Positions 1 to 7,995 of a DNA stretch of 64,000 bases are shown in pieces. The stretch is from Bryobacterales bacterium (GTDB taxonomy: Bacteria; Acidobacteriota; Terriglobia; Bryobacterales; Bryobacteraceae), in NCBI GenBank assembly GCA_016716385.1, contig JADJWL010000005.1, positions 310,001 through 374,000 of the forward strand, given 5' to 3'. The notes under the pieces are model-generated. The model made no database searches and was not told the origin of the DNA. It was given only the letters and a program-made list of their open reading frames with translations. Position 1 is the first letter of the stretch, and each line of letters begins with the position of its first letter. A program made the position numbers and the translations under genes.

Positions 1-1212
1 CGTACCGGCAGTACCTCAACCGCGACCCCTGCCAAACTCGACGTGTCGATCGCCACGAAGGACCTCAAGCCGGGGGTCTACCGGGCCGGCGTGAACGTCG
101 CGCTGTCTTCCACCTTGGTCCGTACGGTGAATGTGACCCTGCTGGTCCAGGCCGCCCCGGGAGCGAACGTTGCCCGGTCCGAGAGGACAGCGGATTGTAC
201 GCCGAGCCGTCTCGTTCTTGCCCAGACCGGCCTCGTCAACCGTTTCAATGCGCCCGTTGCGTGGCCCGTTCCGCTGGTCGTCCGCGTTCTGAACGACTGT
301 GGTAATCCAGTGCGCGACAGCCGCGTGGTGGCTTCGTTCTCGAACGGGGACCCCGCGCTGGTGATGCCGCTGCTCAATCCCGTGAATGGGACGTACGCGG
401 CCACCTGGACGCCCTCCCGTCCCACTGGAGAAGCGGAAATCACGACCACCGCCTCCAGCGTAGCGCTGGAGCCTGACTCCATCACGACCAACGGCGCCGT
501 GCCGCAGGGCAGCGCCCCGGTGGTCGACGAGGCCGGCGCTCTGCACTCGTTCTTCCCCCAAAGCGGCGCGCCGCTGGCGCCTGGCACCCTGGTGCAGATT
601 CTCGGGTCCGGGTTGTCCACTGTCACGATCGAGACTGATCCGTCCCAGCCGCCGTTCGAGGCCGGCGGGAGCGCGGTCCTGATCGGCGGGATTCCGGCGC
701 CTCTGCTCTATGTAAGCCCGACGCAGATCAACACCCAGGTGCCGACCGAATTGCCGCCGGACGTGCCGCACCAGATGATCGTGGCGGCGACCGGCGCCAT
801 CTCCGTCCCGCAACCGGTCTTCGTCTCGCCCGTGGGACCGGGTGTGGCGACGACCGACGGCTTCGCCGCCGCGCGCCACGCCGACGGACGCGTCGTGACC
901 GTCGACGATCCAGCCCTGCCTGGAGACCGGATTTCGATCTTCGCCGCTGGTATGGGGTTGACCGATATTCCGGTGGCCACCGGCCAGCCCGGGCCGGAGG
1001 ATCCGTTTGCGCGGGTGCTGACGGACCCCGTGGTCCGTGTCGGCGGGCGCACCGCCGAGGTCAGCTTCGCCGGCCTTTCCCCGGGTCTCGTGGGAGTCTA
1101 TCGCGTCGACTTCCTGGTCCCCGAGGGCCTCGACCCAGGGGAGTACGATGTCGTCGTCCAGCAGGACGAAGCCGCGGCGAATCCAGTGAAGCTGCCGGTC
1201 GGCGCGCCATAG
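1..1212 (+). CDS. Secreted protein with Solibacter C-terminal domain (TIGR03437), 5' end outside window
   Basis: The frame is open from base 1, so the N-terminus lies upstream; the first internal start (GTG at 43) is unlikely to be the real one. The visible part is about 403 residues. The first half looks like Ig-like beta-sandwich repeats. From about base 540 the sequence fits the roughly 220-residue TIGR03437 domain of Acidobacteria: a GAPLAPGTLVQILGSGL opening, IPAPLLYVSPTQIN in the middle, and a PGD-x-I-x-I-F-A-x-G stretch. That domain ends many exported proteins of Solibacter relatives, and its function is not known. The protein is probably extracellular or outer-membrane exposed. It ends at TAG, 20 bases before the next promoter. 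The family call is confident; the role is unknown. Confidence 0.85.
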   Translation, partial: RTGSTSTATPAKLDVSIATKDLKPGVYRAGVNVALSSTLVRTVNVTLLVQAAPGANVARSERTADCTPSRLVLAQTGLVNRFNAPVAWPVPLVVRVLNDCGNPVRDSRVVASFSNGDPALVMPLLNPVNGTYAATWTPSRPTGEAEITTTASSVALEPDSITTNGAVPQGSAPVVDEAGALHSFFPQSGAPLAPGTLVQILGSGLSTVTIETDPSQPPFEAGGSAVLIGGIPAPLLYVSPTQINTQVPTELPPDVPHQMIVAATGAISVPQPVFVSPVGPGVATTDGFAAARHADGRVVTVDDPALPGDRISIFAAGMGLTDIPVATGQPGPEDPFARVLTDPVVRVGGRTAEVSFAGLSPGLVGVYRVDFLVPEGLDPGEYDVVVQQDEAAANPVKLPVGAP

Positions 1213-1231
1213 GTTCGGGCCGTGGTGCGCT

Positions 1232-1260
1232 TTGCATCCGGCCCGGACATAAACTATAAT
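1232..1260 (+). promoter_or_regulatory. Sigma-70 promoter of the DUF1549-DUF1501 operon
   Basis: TTGCAT at 1232-1237 and TATAAT at 1255-1260 are separated by 17 bases, a near-consensus vegetative promoter. A GGGGAGG ribosome-binding site follows at about 1271-1277, just before the TTG start at 1281. Confidence 0.7.
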
Positions 1261-1280
1261 CTTCGACCAAGGGGAGGTGT

Positions 1281-3305
1281 TTGTTGCGTCACTCGCTGCT
1301 GCTCCTTGGCGCGGCGGCGGTCACCGTTCTCGTGGCCGCCGATACGATTGCTCCGCTCGGGACGTATAAGCCCGCGGAACGCCGTCATTGGGCGTTCCAG
1401 CCTCGTGCGACTCCTGCGATTCCTGCTTTCGAAGAGCCGGCGGACCGTTCCTGGGCCGCGACTCCGGTCGACGCATTCATTCTCGCGCGGCTGAAGAAGG
1501 AGGAACTCCGTCCTTCGCCGGAGGCCGATCCGGCAACGCTGGTCCGGCGCCTGTTCTACGATCTGACCGGCCTTCCCCCCTCGCCCGCGGACATCCAGGC
1601 GTTTGCGAAGAATCCCACTCGCGAGGAGTGGGCAAAACTCGTCGACAAGCTGCTCGAAAACCCCGCCTATGGCGAACGGTGGGGCCAGCACTGGCTGGAC
1701 GTGGCGCGATTCGCTGAGACGGACGGCTTCGAATACGACACCCATCGCCGCGACGCCTACCGGTACCGCGACTACGTGGTCGCCGCATTCCAGCACGACA
1801 AGCCGTACGACAAGTTCCTGATTGAACAACTGGCCGGCGATGAGATGGCCTCGGATAAGGATGATGAGGATCTGCTCGTTGCCGCCGGCTTCAATCGCCT
1901 GGGCCCGCTGCGCAAGAATGCGGGCAACCAGGAGGTCGCCTCCAGCCGGAATGAAGTGCTGACCGAGATGACAAACGCCGTGGGCGCGGCGATGCTCGGC
2001 GTGACGCTCGGCTGCGCGCGCTGCCACGACCACAAGTTCGATCCCATCCGGCAGTCGGACTATTACCGGATCCAGGCCTACTTTGCGGGCGCGCATGACA
2101 ACGATGTCGTCGCGGTCAGCGAAGAGGAACAGCGGGCATGGAAGGCCAAGGTCGAGCCGATCGAAGCCGAGATGAAGCGGCTTCGCGAGGAGATGCGCAA
2201 GATCCCGCGCGAGAATCGGGACGCCCGCGATCAGATGGCGAAGCAGATTGAAGAGATGCAGAACAAGATGCCGGAGCCGCTCCCGGCGCTGTTCTCCGTC
2301 AAGACCGATCCAGCCAAGAAGTCTCCGATTCACTTGCTCGCCCGCGGGGAGCACACGCTCCGGGGCGACCGGGTGGGCATGCGGCCTCTTGGCGTGCTGC
2401 TTCCAGAGGATGCGCCCGAACTGCCCGAGACCACTGAGAAACCGCGCCTGGAGCTTGCGAAGTGGGTTGCCGATCCAAACAATCCCCTCACTGCCCGGGT
2501 CATGGTCAACCGCATCTGGCAGCATCACTTCGGGAAAGGCCTCGTCGTCACGCCCAATGACTTTGGCCGGATGGGCGGCCGCCCCTCGCATCCCGAGCTT
2601 CTTGACTACCTCGCCAACGAATTCGTCGCCAGCGGCTTCAGCGTCAAGCAGATGCACCGGTTGATGCTGAACACGAATGCCTACCGGCAGTCGTCGTCGA
2701 CGCGGAACGAAACGGCGGAGCAGAAGGATCCCGACAATCGCCTTCTGTGGCAGTTCGCCCGCCGCCGCCTCACGGCCGAAGAAGTGCGCGACTCCATCCT
2801 CGCCGTCTCCGGTCAGCTCAACCGCAAGGTCGGCGGCCCCAGCGTCATGGTGCCGATCGATCAGGAACTGGTCAACGCTCTCTACAAGCCATCCCAGTGG
2901 CAGGTCGCCCAGGATGAGACGGAGCATAACCGCCGCAGCATCTACCTGATCGCCAAGCGCAACCTGCGGCTGCCGTTCATGGAGGTGTTCGATTCGCCGG
3001 ACCTCCAGAATAGCTGCCCGCGGCGCGAGACCTCGACCCATGCCCCGCAGGCGCTGGAACTCATGAACGGCTCGCTGACCAACGAGCAGGCGGTCCATCT
3101 CGCGGAGCGTCTGGCGAAAGAAGCCAGCCCCGATGTCCGGGAGCAGGTGGAGCTGGCTTTTCTGCTGGCGGCCGGCCGCAAGCCGAATGCCGAGGAATTG
3201 CGCTTCGCCACCGCGTTCCTGACAGCCGCGGAAGACCGCGATCTGGCGCGGCGCGAATTCGCGCTCGCGATGTTCAACCTCAACGCCTTCCTTTACGTGA
3301 ATTGA
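1281..3305 (+). CDS. DUF1549/DUF1553 (PSD1-type) exported protein
   Basis: 674 residues. The start is TTG at 1281 (a second TTG follows at once), chosen for the GGGGAGG just upstream; no ATG fits. An N-terminal hydrophobic signal is followed by a DUF1549 domain (roughly residues 40-255) containing FYDLTGLPP and a CARCHDHKFDP motif, a charged helical linker (about 285-335) and DUF1553 (about 385-640, RVMVNRIWQHHFG and later). No separate cytochrome domain is fused, unlike many planctomycete relatives. The gene pairs with the DUF1501 gene one base downstream. This pair is very common in Acidobacteria and Planctomycetes and is generally considered exported, but its biochemical role is not established. 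Confidence 0.88.
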   Translation: MLRHSLLLLGAAAVTVLVAADTIAPLGTYKPAERRHWAFQPRATPAIPAFEEPADRSWAATPVDAFILARLKKEELRPSPEADPATLVRRLFYDLTGLPPSPADIQAFAKNPTREEWAKLVDKLLENPAYGERWGQHWLDVARFAETDGFEYDTHRRDAYRYRDYVVAAFQHDKPYDKFLIEQLAGDEMASDKDDEDLLVAAGFNRLGPLRKNAGNQEVASSRNEVLTEMTNAVGAAMLGVTLGCARCHDHKFDPIRQSDYYRIQAYFAGAHDNDVVAVSEEEQRAWKAKVEPIEAEMKRLREEMRKIPRENRDARDQMAKQIEEMQNKMPEPLPALFSVKTDPAKKSPIHLLARGEHTLRGDRVGMRPLGVLLPEDAPELPETTEKPRLELAKWVADPNNPLTARVMVNRIWQHHFGKGLVVTPNDFGRMGGRPSHPELLDYLANEFVASGFSVKQMHRLMLNTNAYRQSSSTRNETAEQKDPDNRLLWQFARRRLTAEEVRDSILAVSGQLNRKVGGPSVMVPIDQELVNALYKPSQWQVAQDETEHNRRSIYLIAKRNLRLPFMEVFDSPDLQNSCPRRETSTHAPQALELMNGSLTNEQAVHLAERLAKEASPDVREQVELAFLLAAGRKPNAEELRFATAFLTAAEDRDLARREFALAMFNLNAFLYVN

Positions 3306-3306
3306 C

Positions 3307-4740
3307 ATGGGTGAACATGTTCGCTTGACGCGCAACCGGCGCGAGTTTCTGACCGATGCCTTCTGCGGTTTCGGGTCCCTGGCGTTTGCCTCGATGGTCC
3401 ACCGTGAGCAAGCGCTGGCCGCTACCGCCGGAGCCGCGAATCCGCTCGCTCCCAAACCGCCGCACATGCCGGACAAAGCGAAAGCGAAGTCCGTCATTTT
3501 CCTGTTCATGGCGGGCGGTCCGAGCCACATCGAGACGTTCGACCCCAAGCCGCTGCTCAACGAACTGCACGGGCAGAAGCGCCCCGCGGAGTTCGGCGAG
3601 GCGAAGTATCAGTTCGTCGACGACAAGTCCCGGTTGCTCGGCACCAAGCGGACATTCAAGCGCTACGGCAAGAGCGGCATCGAGGTTTCCGACCTGTTCC
3701 CGCACATGGCCGAGTGCATCGACGACATCGCCGTGATCCGCTCCTGCCACGCCGACATGGTCGTGCACTCCGCGGCGCAATACCAGCTATTCAGCGGACG
3801 GATCATTCCCGGCTTCCCGAGCATGGGTTCATGGGTCGTCTACGGACTCGGCAACGAAAGTGACTCGCTGCCCGCCTATGTCGTCATGCCCGATCCCGAC
3901 GGCGCGCTCGAAGCCGGCCAGCCGATGTACATGCACGGCTTCCTCCCCGCGGTCTATCAGCCGACGATGTTCCGCGCCGGCAAGAAGCCGGTTCTGAATC
4001 TCGAGTTGCCTCGCGGCATGGACGCTGGGTTCCGCCACAAGACTGTGGAGTTGGTCCGCAACCTGAACCGGGCGAACCTCGAGGAGCACGACACGGAATT
4101 TGCCGCACGCATCAACGCCTACGATCTGGCGTTCAAGATGCAGACTGAGGCGCCGGCGGTGTTCGACCTTTCCAACGAGCCGCAGGAAACGCTCGATCTC
4201 TACGGCGTCGGCAAGGAGCCGACCGATGACTACGGACGCCGTTGCCTGATGGCCCGTCGCCTGGTGGAGCGTGGCGTGCGGTTCGTGACCGTCGTCTCCG
4301 GCGGAGGTCCCGGCAACCTCCAGTGGGACGCACACAGCGACATCGAAGAGAACCACCTCAGGCTGGCGCCGCAGACGGACCAGCCGGTTGCCGCCCTCCT
4401 CAAGGATCTGAAGCGCCGCGGCCTGCTCGATGAAACGCTGATTCTGTGGGGCGGCGAGTTCGGCCGGTCCCCCGAATCGCAGGGATCGAATGGCCGCGAC
4501 CATCACAACTACGGCTTCACGATGTGGATGGCCGGAGGCGGCATCCAGGGCGGTCAGGTCGTCGGGGCGACCGATGCCATCGGTCTGAAGGCGGTCGAGA
4601 ATCCGTACCACTTCCGCGACATCCACACGACGATCCTGCACCAGATGGGGCTGAACCAGGACGCGCTCAGCTACATGCACCTGGGCCGCAAGGAGCGCCT
4701 GACCGAAGTCCACGGCCGCGTGATCGACCAGATCGTTTAG
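3307..4740 (+). CDS. DUF1501 family protein with Tat signal
   Basis: 477 residues. The N-terminus carries a twin-arginine motif (NRREFL) followed by a hydrophobic stretch and an Ala-rich cleavage region, so export through the Tat pathway is likely. The rest matches DUF1501, a family related to the sulfatase/alkaline phosphatase fold: FLFMAGGPSHIETFDPKP near the start, FVTVVSGGGPGNLQWDAHSD, WGGEFGRSPESQ and GRDHHNYGFT in the C-terminal half. The His/Asp-rich motifs suggest a metal site. The gene starts one base after the DUF1549/1553 stop, so the two are co-transcribed and probably work together. The substrate is unknown. Confidence 0.9.
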   Translation: MGEHVRLTRNRREFLTDAFCGFGSLAFASMVHREQALAATAGAANPLAPKPPHMPDKAKAKSVIFLFMAGGPSHIETFDPKPLLNELHGQKRPAEFGEAKYQFVDDKSRLLGTKRTFKRYGKSGIEVSDLFPHMAECIDDIAVIRSCHADMVVHSAAQYQLFSGRIIPGFPSMGSWVVYGLGNESDSLPAYVVMPDPDGALEAGQPMYMHGFLPAVYQPTMFRAGKKPVLNLELPRGMDAGFRHKTVELVRNLNRANLEEHDTEFAARINAYDLAFKMQTEAPAVFDLSNEPQETLDLYGVGKEPTDDYGRRCLMARRLVERGVRFVTVVSGGGPGNLQWDAHSDIEENHLRLAPQTDQPVAALLKDLKRRGLLDETLILWGGEFGRSPESQGSNGRDHHNYGFTMWMAGGGIQGGQVVGATDAIGLKAVENPYHFRDIHTTILHQMGLNQDALSYMHLGRKERLTEVHGRVIDQIV

Positions 4741-5064
4741 CGCGCAGCCGCCATCCGCTCCTGCATGCGGCGGATCTTGTAGCGGTTGTAGCCGTCGAAC
4801 AGAGCTTCGTACAGCAGGTTTCCGATGATCCTGGCGCCGCGCGGCATCGGGTGGATGAAGTCGCCCCCGACCAGACGTGGATCGCCGTCGTACTAGCACC
4901 CCCATCGTCCTTTCTCCGCCCATCGCGAGGATCGTGTTGAAGAACGCGCAGCCGACCCCAAGGTCCCGCACTCCCCGGTCCATCGGGCTCATCACGAGAA
5001 TCGATGTTTCGGGTGTCGCCTCGCGAATCGGCGCACGGCCTCCCGCAACTCCTTCGCGTAAGAC
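4741..5064 (-). pseudogene. Decayed partial copy of the SGNH hydrolase gene at 12191-13564
   Basis: Reading the minus strand, this stretch aligns closely with the last third of the SGNH gene at 12191-13564, including runs of tens of identical bases such as the one around CATCGGGTGGATGAAGTCGC. Homology begins abruptly at 5064 and stops at the 3' end of the DUF1501 gene. Compared with the intact gene it has lost about 23 codons in frame (SPMDRGVRDLG runs directly into VGCAFFN) and is frameshifted after the TMG motif, so the C-terminal Asp/His motif region (GGDFIHPMP in the intact gene) is not read. There is no N-terminal part and no start. This is a gene remnant. Confidence 0.85.
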
Positions 5065-5074
5065 GGCATGGCGA

Positions 5075-5443
5075 TCATCCGCCGGCAGGGGCGGGCGCTT
5101 CGAAGAGCGCGGGATCGAGGGCGATGAAGGCTGCGCGGACGGCGTCGAGAGCGGCGGGGAAGGGCTTGAGAGCGCGGACCATGGCTTGGCGGGCGGCGCG
5201 CCAGTAGGCGTCCTCGTTGGGATTCACTTTGTGCGCGGCTGGGGTTTCGGGCTCGGCGAGGGGCGGGAGCGGGGCGCTGGGTTTGGCCGGGTCATAGCCG
5301 CGCAGGTGGGCAAAGGCGTGCCAAGCCAGGCCGACGGGGCAGAGGTTCCAGCGGGCGGCGACGTCCTGCGAGGGGGCGCCGGCGCGGATGGCGGCTTCGA
5401 TGGCGGCGCGCTCGGGATGACAGCAGATTTCACAGTGCTGCAT
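5075..5443 (-). CDS. Small zinc-ribbon/helix-turn-helix-like protein
   Basis: 122 residues, ATG at 5443. The N-terminus has a Cys/His cluster (C4, C7, C8, H9; CEICCHPER) followed by a segment that looks like a helix-turn-helix (IEAAIRAGAPSQDVAARW...WHAFAHL). This arrangement, CxxC-x-HP-x-R then a recognition-helix pattern ending in H-x-HL, is seen in many small uncharacterised proteins of environmental bacteria. The C-terminal third is Ala-rich and helical. It overlaps the upstream gene on the same strand by 14 bases, so the two are probably co-translated. A DNA-binding role is inference only. Confidence 0.6.
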   Translation of the reverse strand: MQHCEICCHPERAAIEAAIRAGAPSQDVAARWNLCPVGLAWHAFAHLRGYDPAKPSAPLPPLAEPETPAAHKVNPNEDAYWRAARQAMVRALKPFPAALDAVRAAFIALDPALFEAPAPAGG

Positions 5444-5957
5444 GGCGGGCCTCCCGGGCGCGGACGGCGGTCTTGGGGCGATTGAGGAAGCGCAGGGTGC
5501 GGGCGACGTTGCGGTCGAGGATGGCCAGGTGGCGTTGAGCGCGGGCGATGGTGCGCGAGGCGTCGCGGACCCAGGCGACGGCGAGGCAAAAGGCGCCGGC
5601 CGTGGGACCGGCGGGCGGGGCTTGGTGGCCCCAGAGGTCGCGGCGGGCGGCGTCGAGGGCGTGGGCGGTGACGGCGGCTTCGATACGGGCGGCGCGCCGT
5701 GCCATCCAGAACTCGCGGGCGAGCTGGCGGACGAGAAGCTGTTCGTGGCCGGATTCGGGCTGGAATTCGGCGGTGAGCGAAGAGAGGAGCGCGTCGAAGT
5801 CCGCCGGGTCTTCGATGGTGGTGATCACGAACTCGCGTCCGTAGAGACCGGTCAGGAGATTATTTCGGGAAGAACGGGACTTGCCCAAGCGCGATTTGGG
5901 TCCGGTGGAACGGCGGGCGTTTTCGCGATTGGCGGCGATTTGTTTTTCGGTTGCCAT
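5430..5957 (-). CDS. Hypothetical protein with N-terminal AANRENARRSTGPK motif
   Basis: 175 residues, ATG at 5957. The opening IAANRENARRSTGPKSRLGK, followed by a short basic segment (RSSRNNLLTGLYG), is a recognisable signature of a family that occurs in many copies per genome in Solibacter-type Acidobacteria. The remainder is an Arg/Ala-rich helical region (LLVRQLAREFWMARRAARIEAAV) with coiled-coil character. No catalytic motif is visible. It overlaps the small HTH-like gene downstream. The multicopy habit suggests a mobile or selfish unit, but that is inference. The function is unknown. Confidence 0.6.
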   Translation of the reverse strand: MATEKQIAANRENARRSTGPKSRLGKSRSSRNNLLTGLYGREFVITTIEDPADFDALLSSLTAEFQPESGHEQLLVRQLAREFWMARRAARIEAAVTAHALDAARRDLWGHQAPPAGPTAGAFCLAVAWVRDASRTIARAQRHLAILDRNVARTLRFLNRPKTAVRAREARHAAL

Positions 5958-6279
5958 TGCCTGGAGTGTCCTTTCACCCGCAGGATGGCATGGAGGTGGA
6001 AGCGGATGAGGGGTGTTGGAATCGGGCGTGGGTGTGTTTTGTTAGGGTTAAGGAATTGTGAATCGACGTGACTGCGCCGGGGCAGATTGCGCGAATCGGG
6101 TTTGGATGCGCGAATTTTTTTCTACGCCAGGATTGGGCTGGTGGTGGAGCTGCAGCCTCGCGTTTCCAGTATCGCATGGTGGGGATGAAGGCGGGCTGCG
6201 GGGCTTTAGAAGCCGACATGCGGAACGACCAACTGTCATAAGATGGCTGCAACGGCGAACTGAGTTATGTCTTTTGCAA
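5958..6279. other. 322-bp intergenic stretch without a convincing gene
   Basis: Lies upstream of the minus-strand gene at 5430-5957 and downstream of the minus-strand gene ending at 6280. It is more AT-rich than its surroundings, with short T-runs (about 6116-6123) and a TTAGGGTTAAGG-like patch near 6040-6052. I see no tRNA, no strong hairpin terminator and no ORF with family features. It probably holds the promoter of the 5430-5957 gene. Confidence 0.4.
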
Positions 6280-7947
6280 TCACCTAATTTCGTTCATCTC
6301 CAGAGTCAGCGACTGAATGCCTCCCGGCGAAAGGACGGCCTTGGCTGCACTCGGCAACAGCCGCCGCAGGAGATTGGGTTCCTCAATCCGGTGCTTGAGC
6401 GCCGGAGCAATCGCCAGGATCCGGTATTCGCCAGGCGGCAAACCGGCCAGACGGAAGCGGCCGTTCTCGTCGCCCGAAGTCGTCGTGAGCGGCCAGAGCG
6501 AGGACGGCGATTCCAGGGGCCAGGGAACGAGGATCGCGAACGGTTTGGCAACCGGCTGGTCCCGGCTCACGACCAGGCCGGCAACGGCGGCTGCCTTGTC
6601 CGCGACGACGATCTCCAGCCGGTGCGACAGGGCACTGGCATTAAAGAGTACCACCCGACGCGAGGCTGGCGCCCCGTTGTAGCGGATCTCCTGGACATAA
6701 TGGCTTTCCGGCAATCCGCCCACTTCGATTCGCGTTTCCTGGATCCTTGCGTTCGAGATCCGGAATCTTCCCTCTGCATCCGGCCGGTGGGCGTGAAGTT
6801 CCTCCATTCGAGGGCGCGTCCCCGTGGAAACGAGCCGTACCGTCATCTTTGCCATGTCCGGCCGGACCGTGCCCGAAGCGGGTAGCACCGCCACCTCGAT
6901 GTCCGCACCCTTCACCAAGGCGATTGAGAGGGCCACATTCTTGTCAACGATCTCGAAATCCAGCTCTCCGCTAAGCCGCCCGTCGGGCGAGCCGCCGACC
7001 GTCTCGACTTGCATCCGGTACGATCCAGGCGGCACTCCTCGCACCAGAAAATCCCGGCCGCAGGCGGTCTCCGCGACTGTTTCGTACAACTCCGTCCTGA
7101 CGTCCGCAATCGCTATACGGACACGGCCGTCCTCCGTGCAGTTTCCTTCCACCATGGAAACGCGTGCGCGATGCAGGGTTGTCTTCCGCACCCGCAGCGG
7201 GCCCAGGTCGGCCTGTGCTCCCGATTCCAGCACGATTGGGTAACCGGATGCCAGATCCGACCCTCCTGGCCAGAACACCTCCTGGTAACCCTCCTCGACG
7301 GTCGCGGCGTCTTCTTCGGCGAACTCCTTCACAATCCGTTGCGGCCCCCACGGGCGCGAACGGATTCCGGCCATATACTCGCCCGGAGCCAGATTCCTGA
7401 ATGCAAAGGCACCGTCCGCGCTCGTGGCAACCTGACCCAGCGGCATCTTGATCCGCCGCTCACGCACGTAGAGGACCCGATAGGCGAACACATCCAGTCC
7501 AGCGACGCCCGTCCGCGTCGCGTCGTCCTCGATGCGGCCGGCGATCCCGGCAGGGCGGCCGATCGCGAGGCGGATCTCAGGCAGAGGCTGGCCGCGCCGG
7601 ACGCTGACCTCGGCAGTCGAGGCCACTCCGGCCATCAGGGGAGCGCCGCCCACGTAGCCGTCCTTTCGGGCCTGGAGACGGTACGCTCCCTCGCGATCGA
7701 GGACGAAACGGAACGCGCCAAGCGCATCGGTTCGGACCGATTGCACGGCAGCCTCAGCGGCAAACGTCACACCGGTGATCGGCGTGCCGGGCGGAGGCAT
7801 TCTGAAGAGCAGCACCTCGGCGTCGTCCACGGGCCGGACAGTGCCGGTTTCCTGCACGCTGCCTGCAATCGTGAGCGCTGCGGGAGCATCCTGCCCCAGG
7901 GCGGCGCAGGAAACGAGGGCGAGAACGCTCAATCTGGGAAGTCTCAT
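6280..7947 (-). CDS. Secreted carboxypeptidase-regulatory-like repeat protein
   Basis: 555 residues from the ATG at 7947, chosen because the signal peptide (MRLPRLSVLALVSCAALGQ) begins there; the frame stays open further upstream. The mature protein is a string of beta-sandwich repeats of the carboxypeptidase-regulatory type: GSVQETGTVRPVDDAEVLL with DALGAFRF, GRPAGIAGRIEDD with GAFAFRNLAPGEY, and a last copy with ENGRFRLAGLPPGEYRI. Such repeats are common in exported acidobacterial proteins and act as structural or adhesion modules. It lies 48 bases downstream of the membrane protein gene at 7996-9390 on the same strand, probably in one operon. No enzymatic motif is visible. Confidence 0.8.
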   Translation of the reverse strand: MRLPRLSVLALVSCAALGQDAPAALTIAGSVQETGTVRPVDDAEVLLFRMPPPGTPITGVTFAAEAAVQSVRTDALGAFRFVLDREGAYRLQARKDGYVGGAPLMAGVASTAEVSVRRGQPLPEIRLAIGRPAGIAGRIEDDATRTGVAGLDVFAYRVLYVRERRIKMPLGQVATSADGAFAFRNLAPGEYMAGIRSRPWGPQRIVKEFAEEDAATVEEGYQEVFWPGGSDLASGYPIVLESGAQADLGPLRVRKTTLHRARVSMVEGNCTEDGRVRIAIADVRTELYETVAETACGRDFLVRGVPPGSYRMQVETVGGSPDGRLSGELDFEIVDKNVALSIALVKGADIEVAVLPASGTVRPDMAKMTVRLVSTGTRPRMEELHAHRPDAEGRFRISNARIQETRIEVGGLPESHYVQEIRYNGAPASRRVVLFNASALSHRLEIVVADKAAAVAGLVVSRDQPVAKPFAILVPWPLESPSSLWPLTTTSGDENGRFRLAGLPPGEYRILAIAPALKHRIEEPNLLRRLLPSAAKAVLSPGGIQSLTLEMNEIR

Positions 7948-7995
7948 CGGAATCAGCGACTCTCCTGGGTCTGTCTCACGGCTGGTCACAAGTCG

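Noticed and set aside
1281..3305. The CARCH motif in the DUF1549 protein as a heme site
   Set aside because: The motif is part of the conserved DUF1549 core in proteins not known to bind heme, and no axial-ligand pattern could be identified.
1254..3560. A 768-codon open frame on the minus strand
   Set aside because: It is antisense to the DUF1549/1553 gene, has no family features and is of the kind expected in GC-rich DNA. The same holds for long frames opposite other genes, for example 12314-13468, 7009-8739 and 45756-46928.
5974..6252. A 92-codon minus-strand frame in the intergenic stretch
   Set aside because: There is no ribosome-binding site, the composition is odd and no family resemblance is seen.
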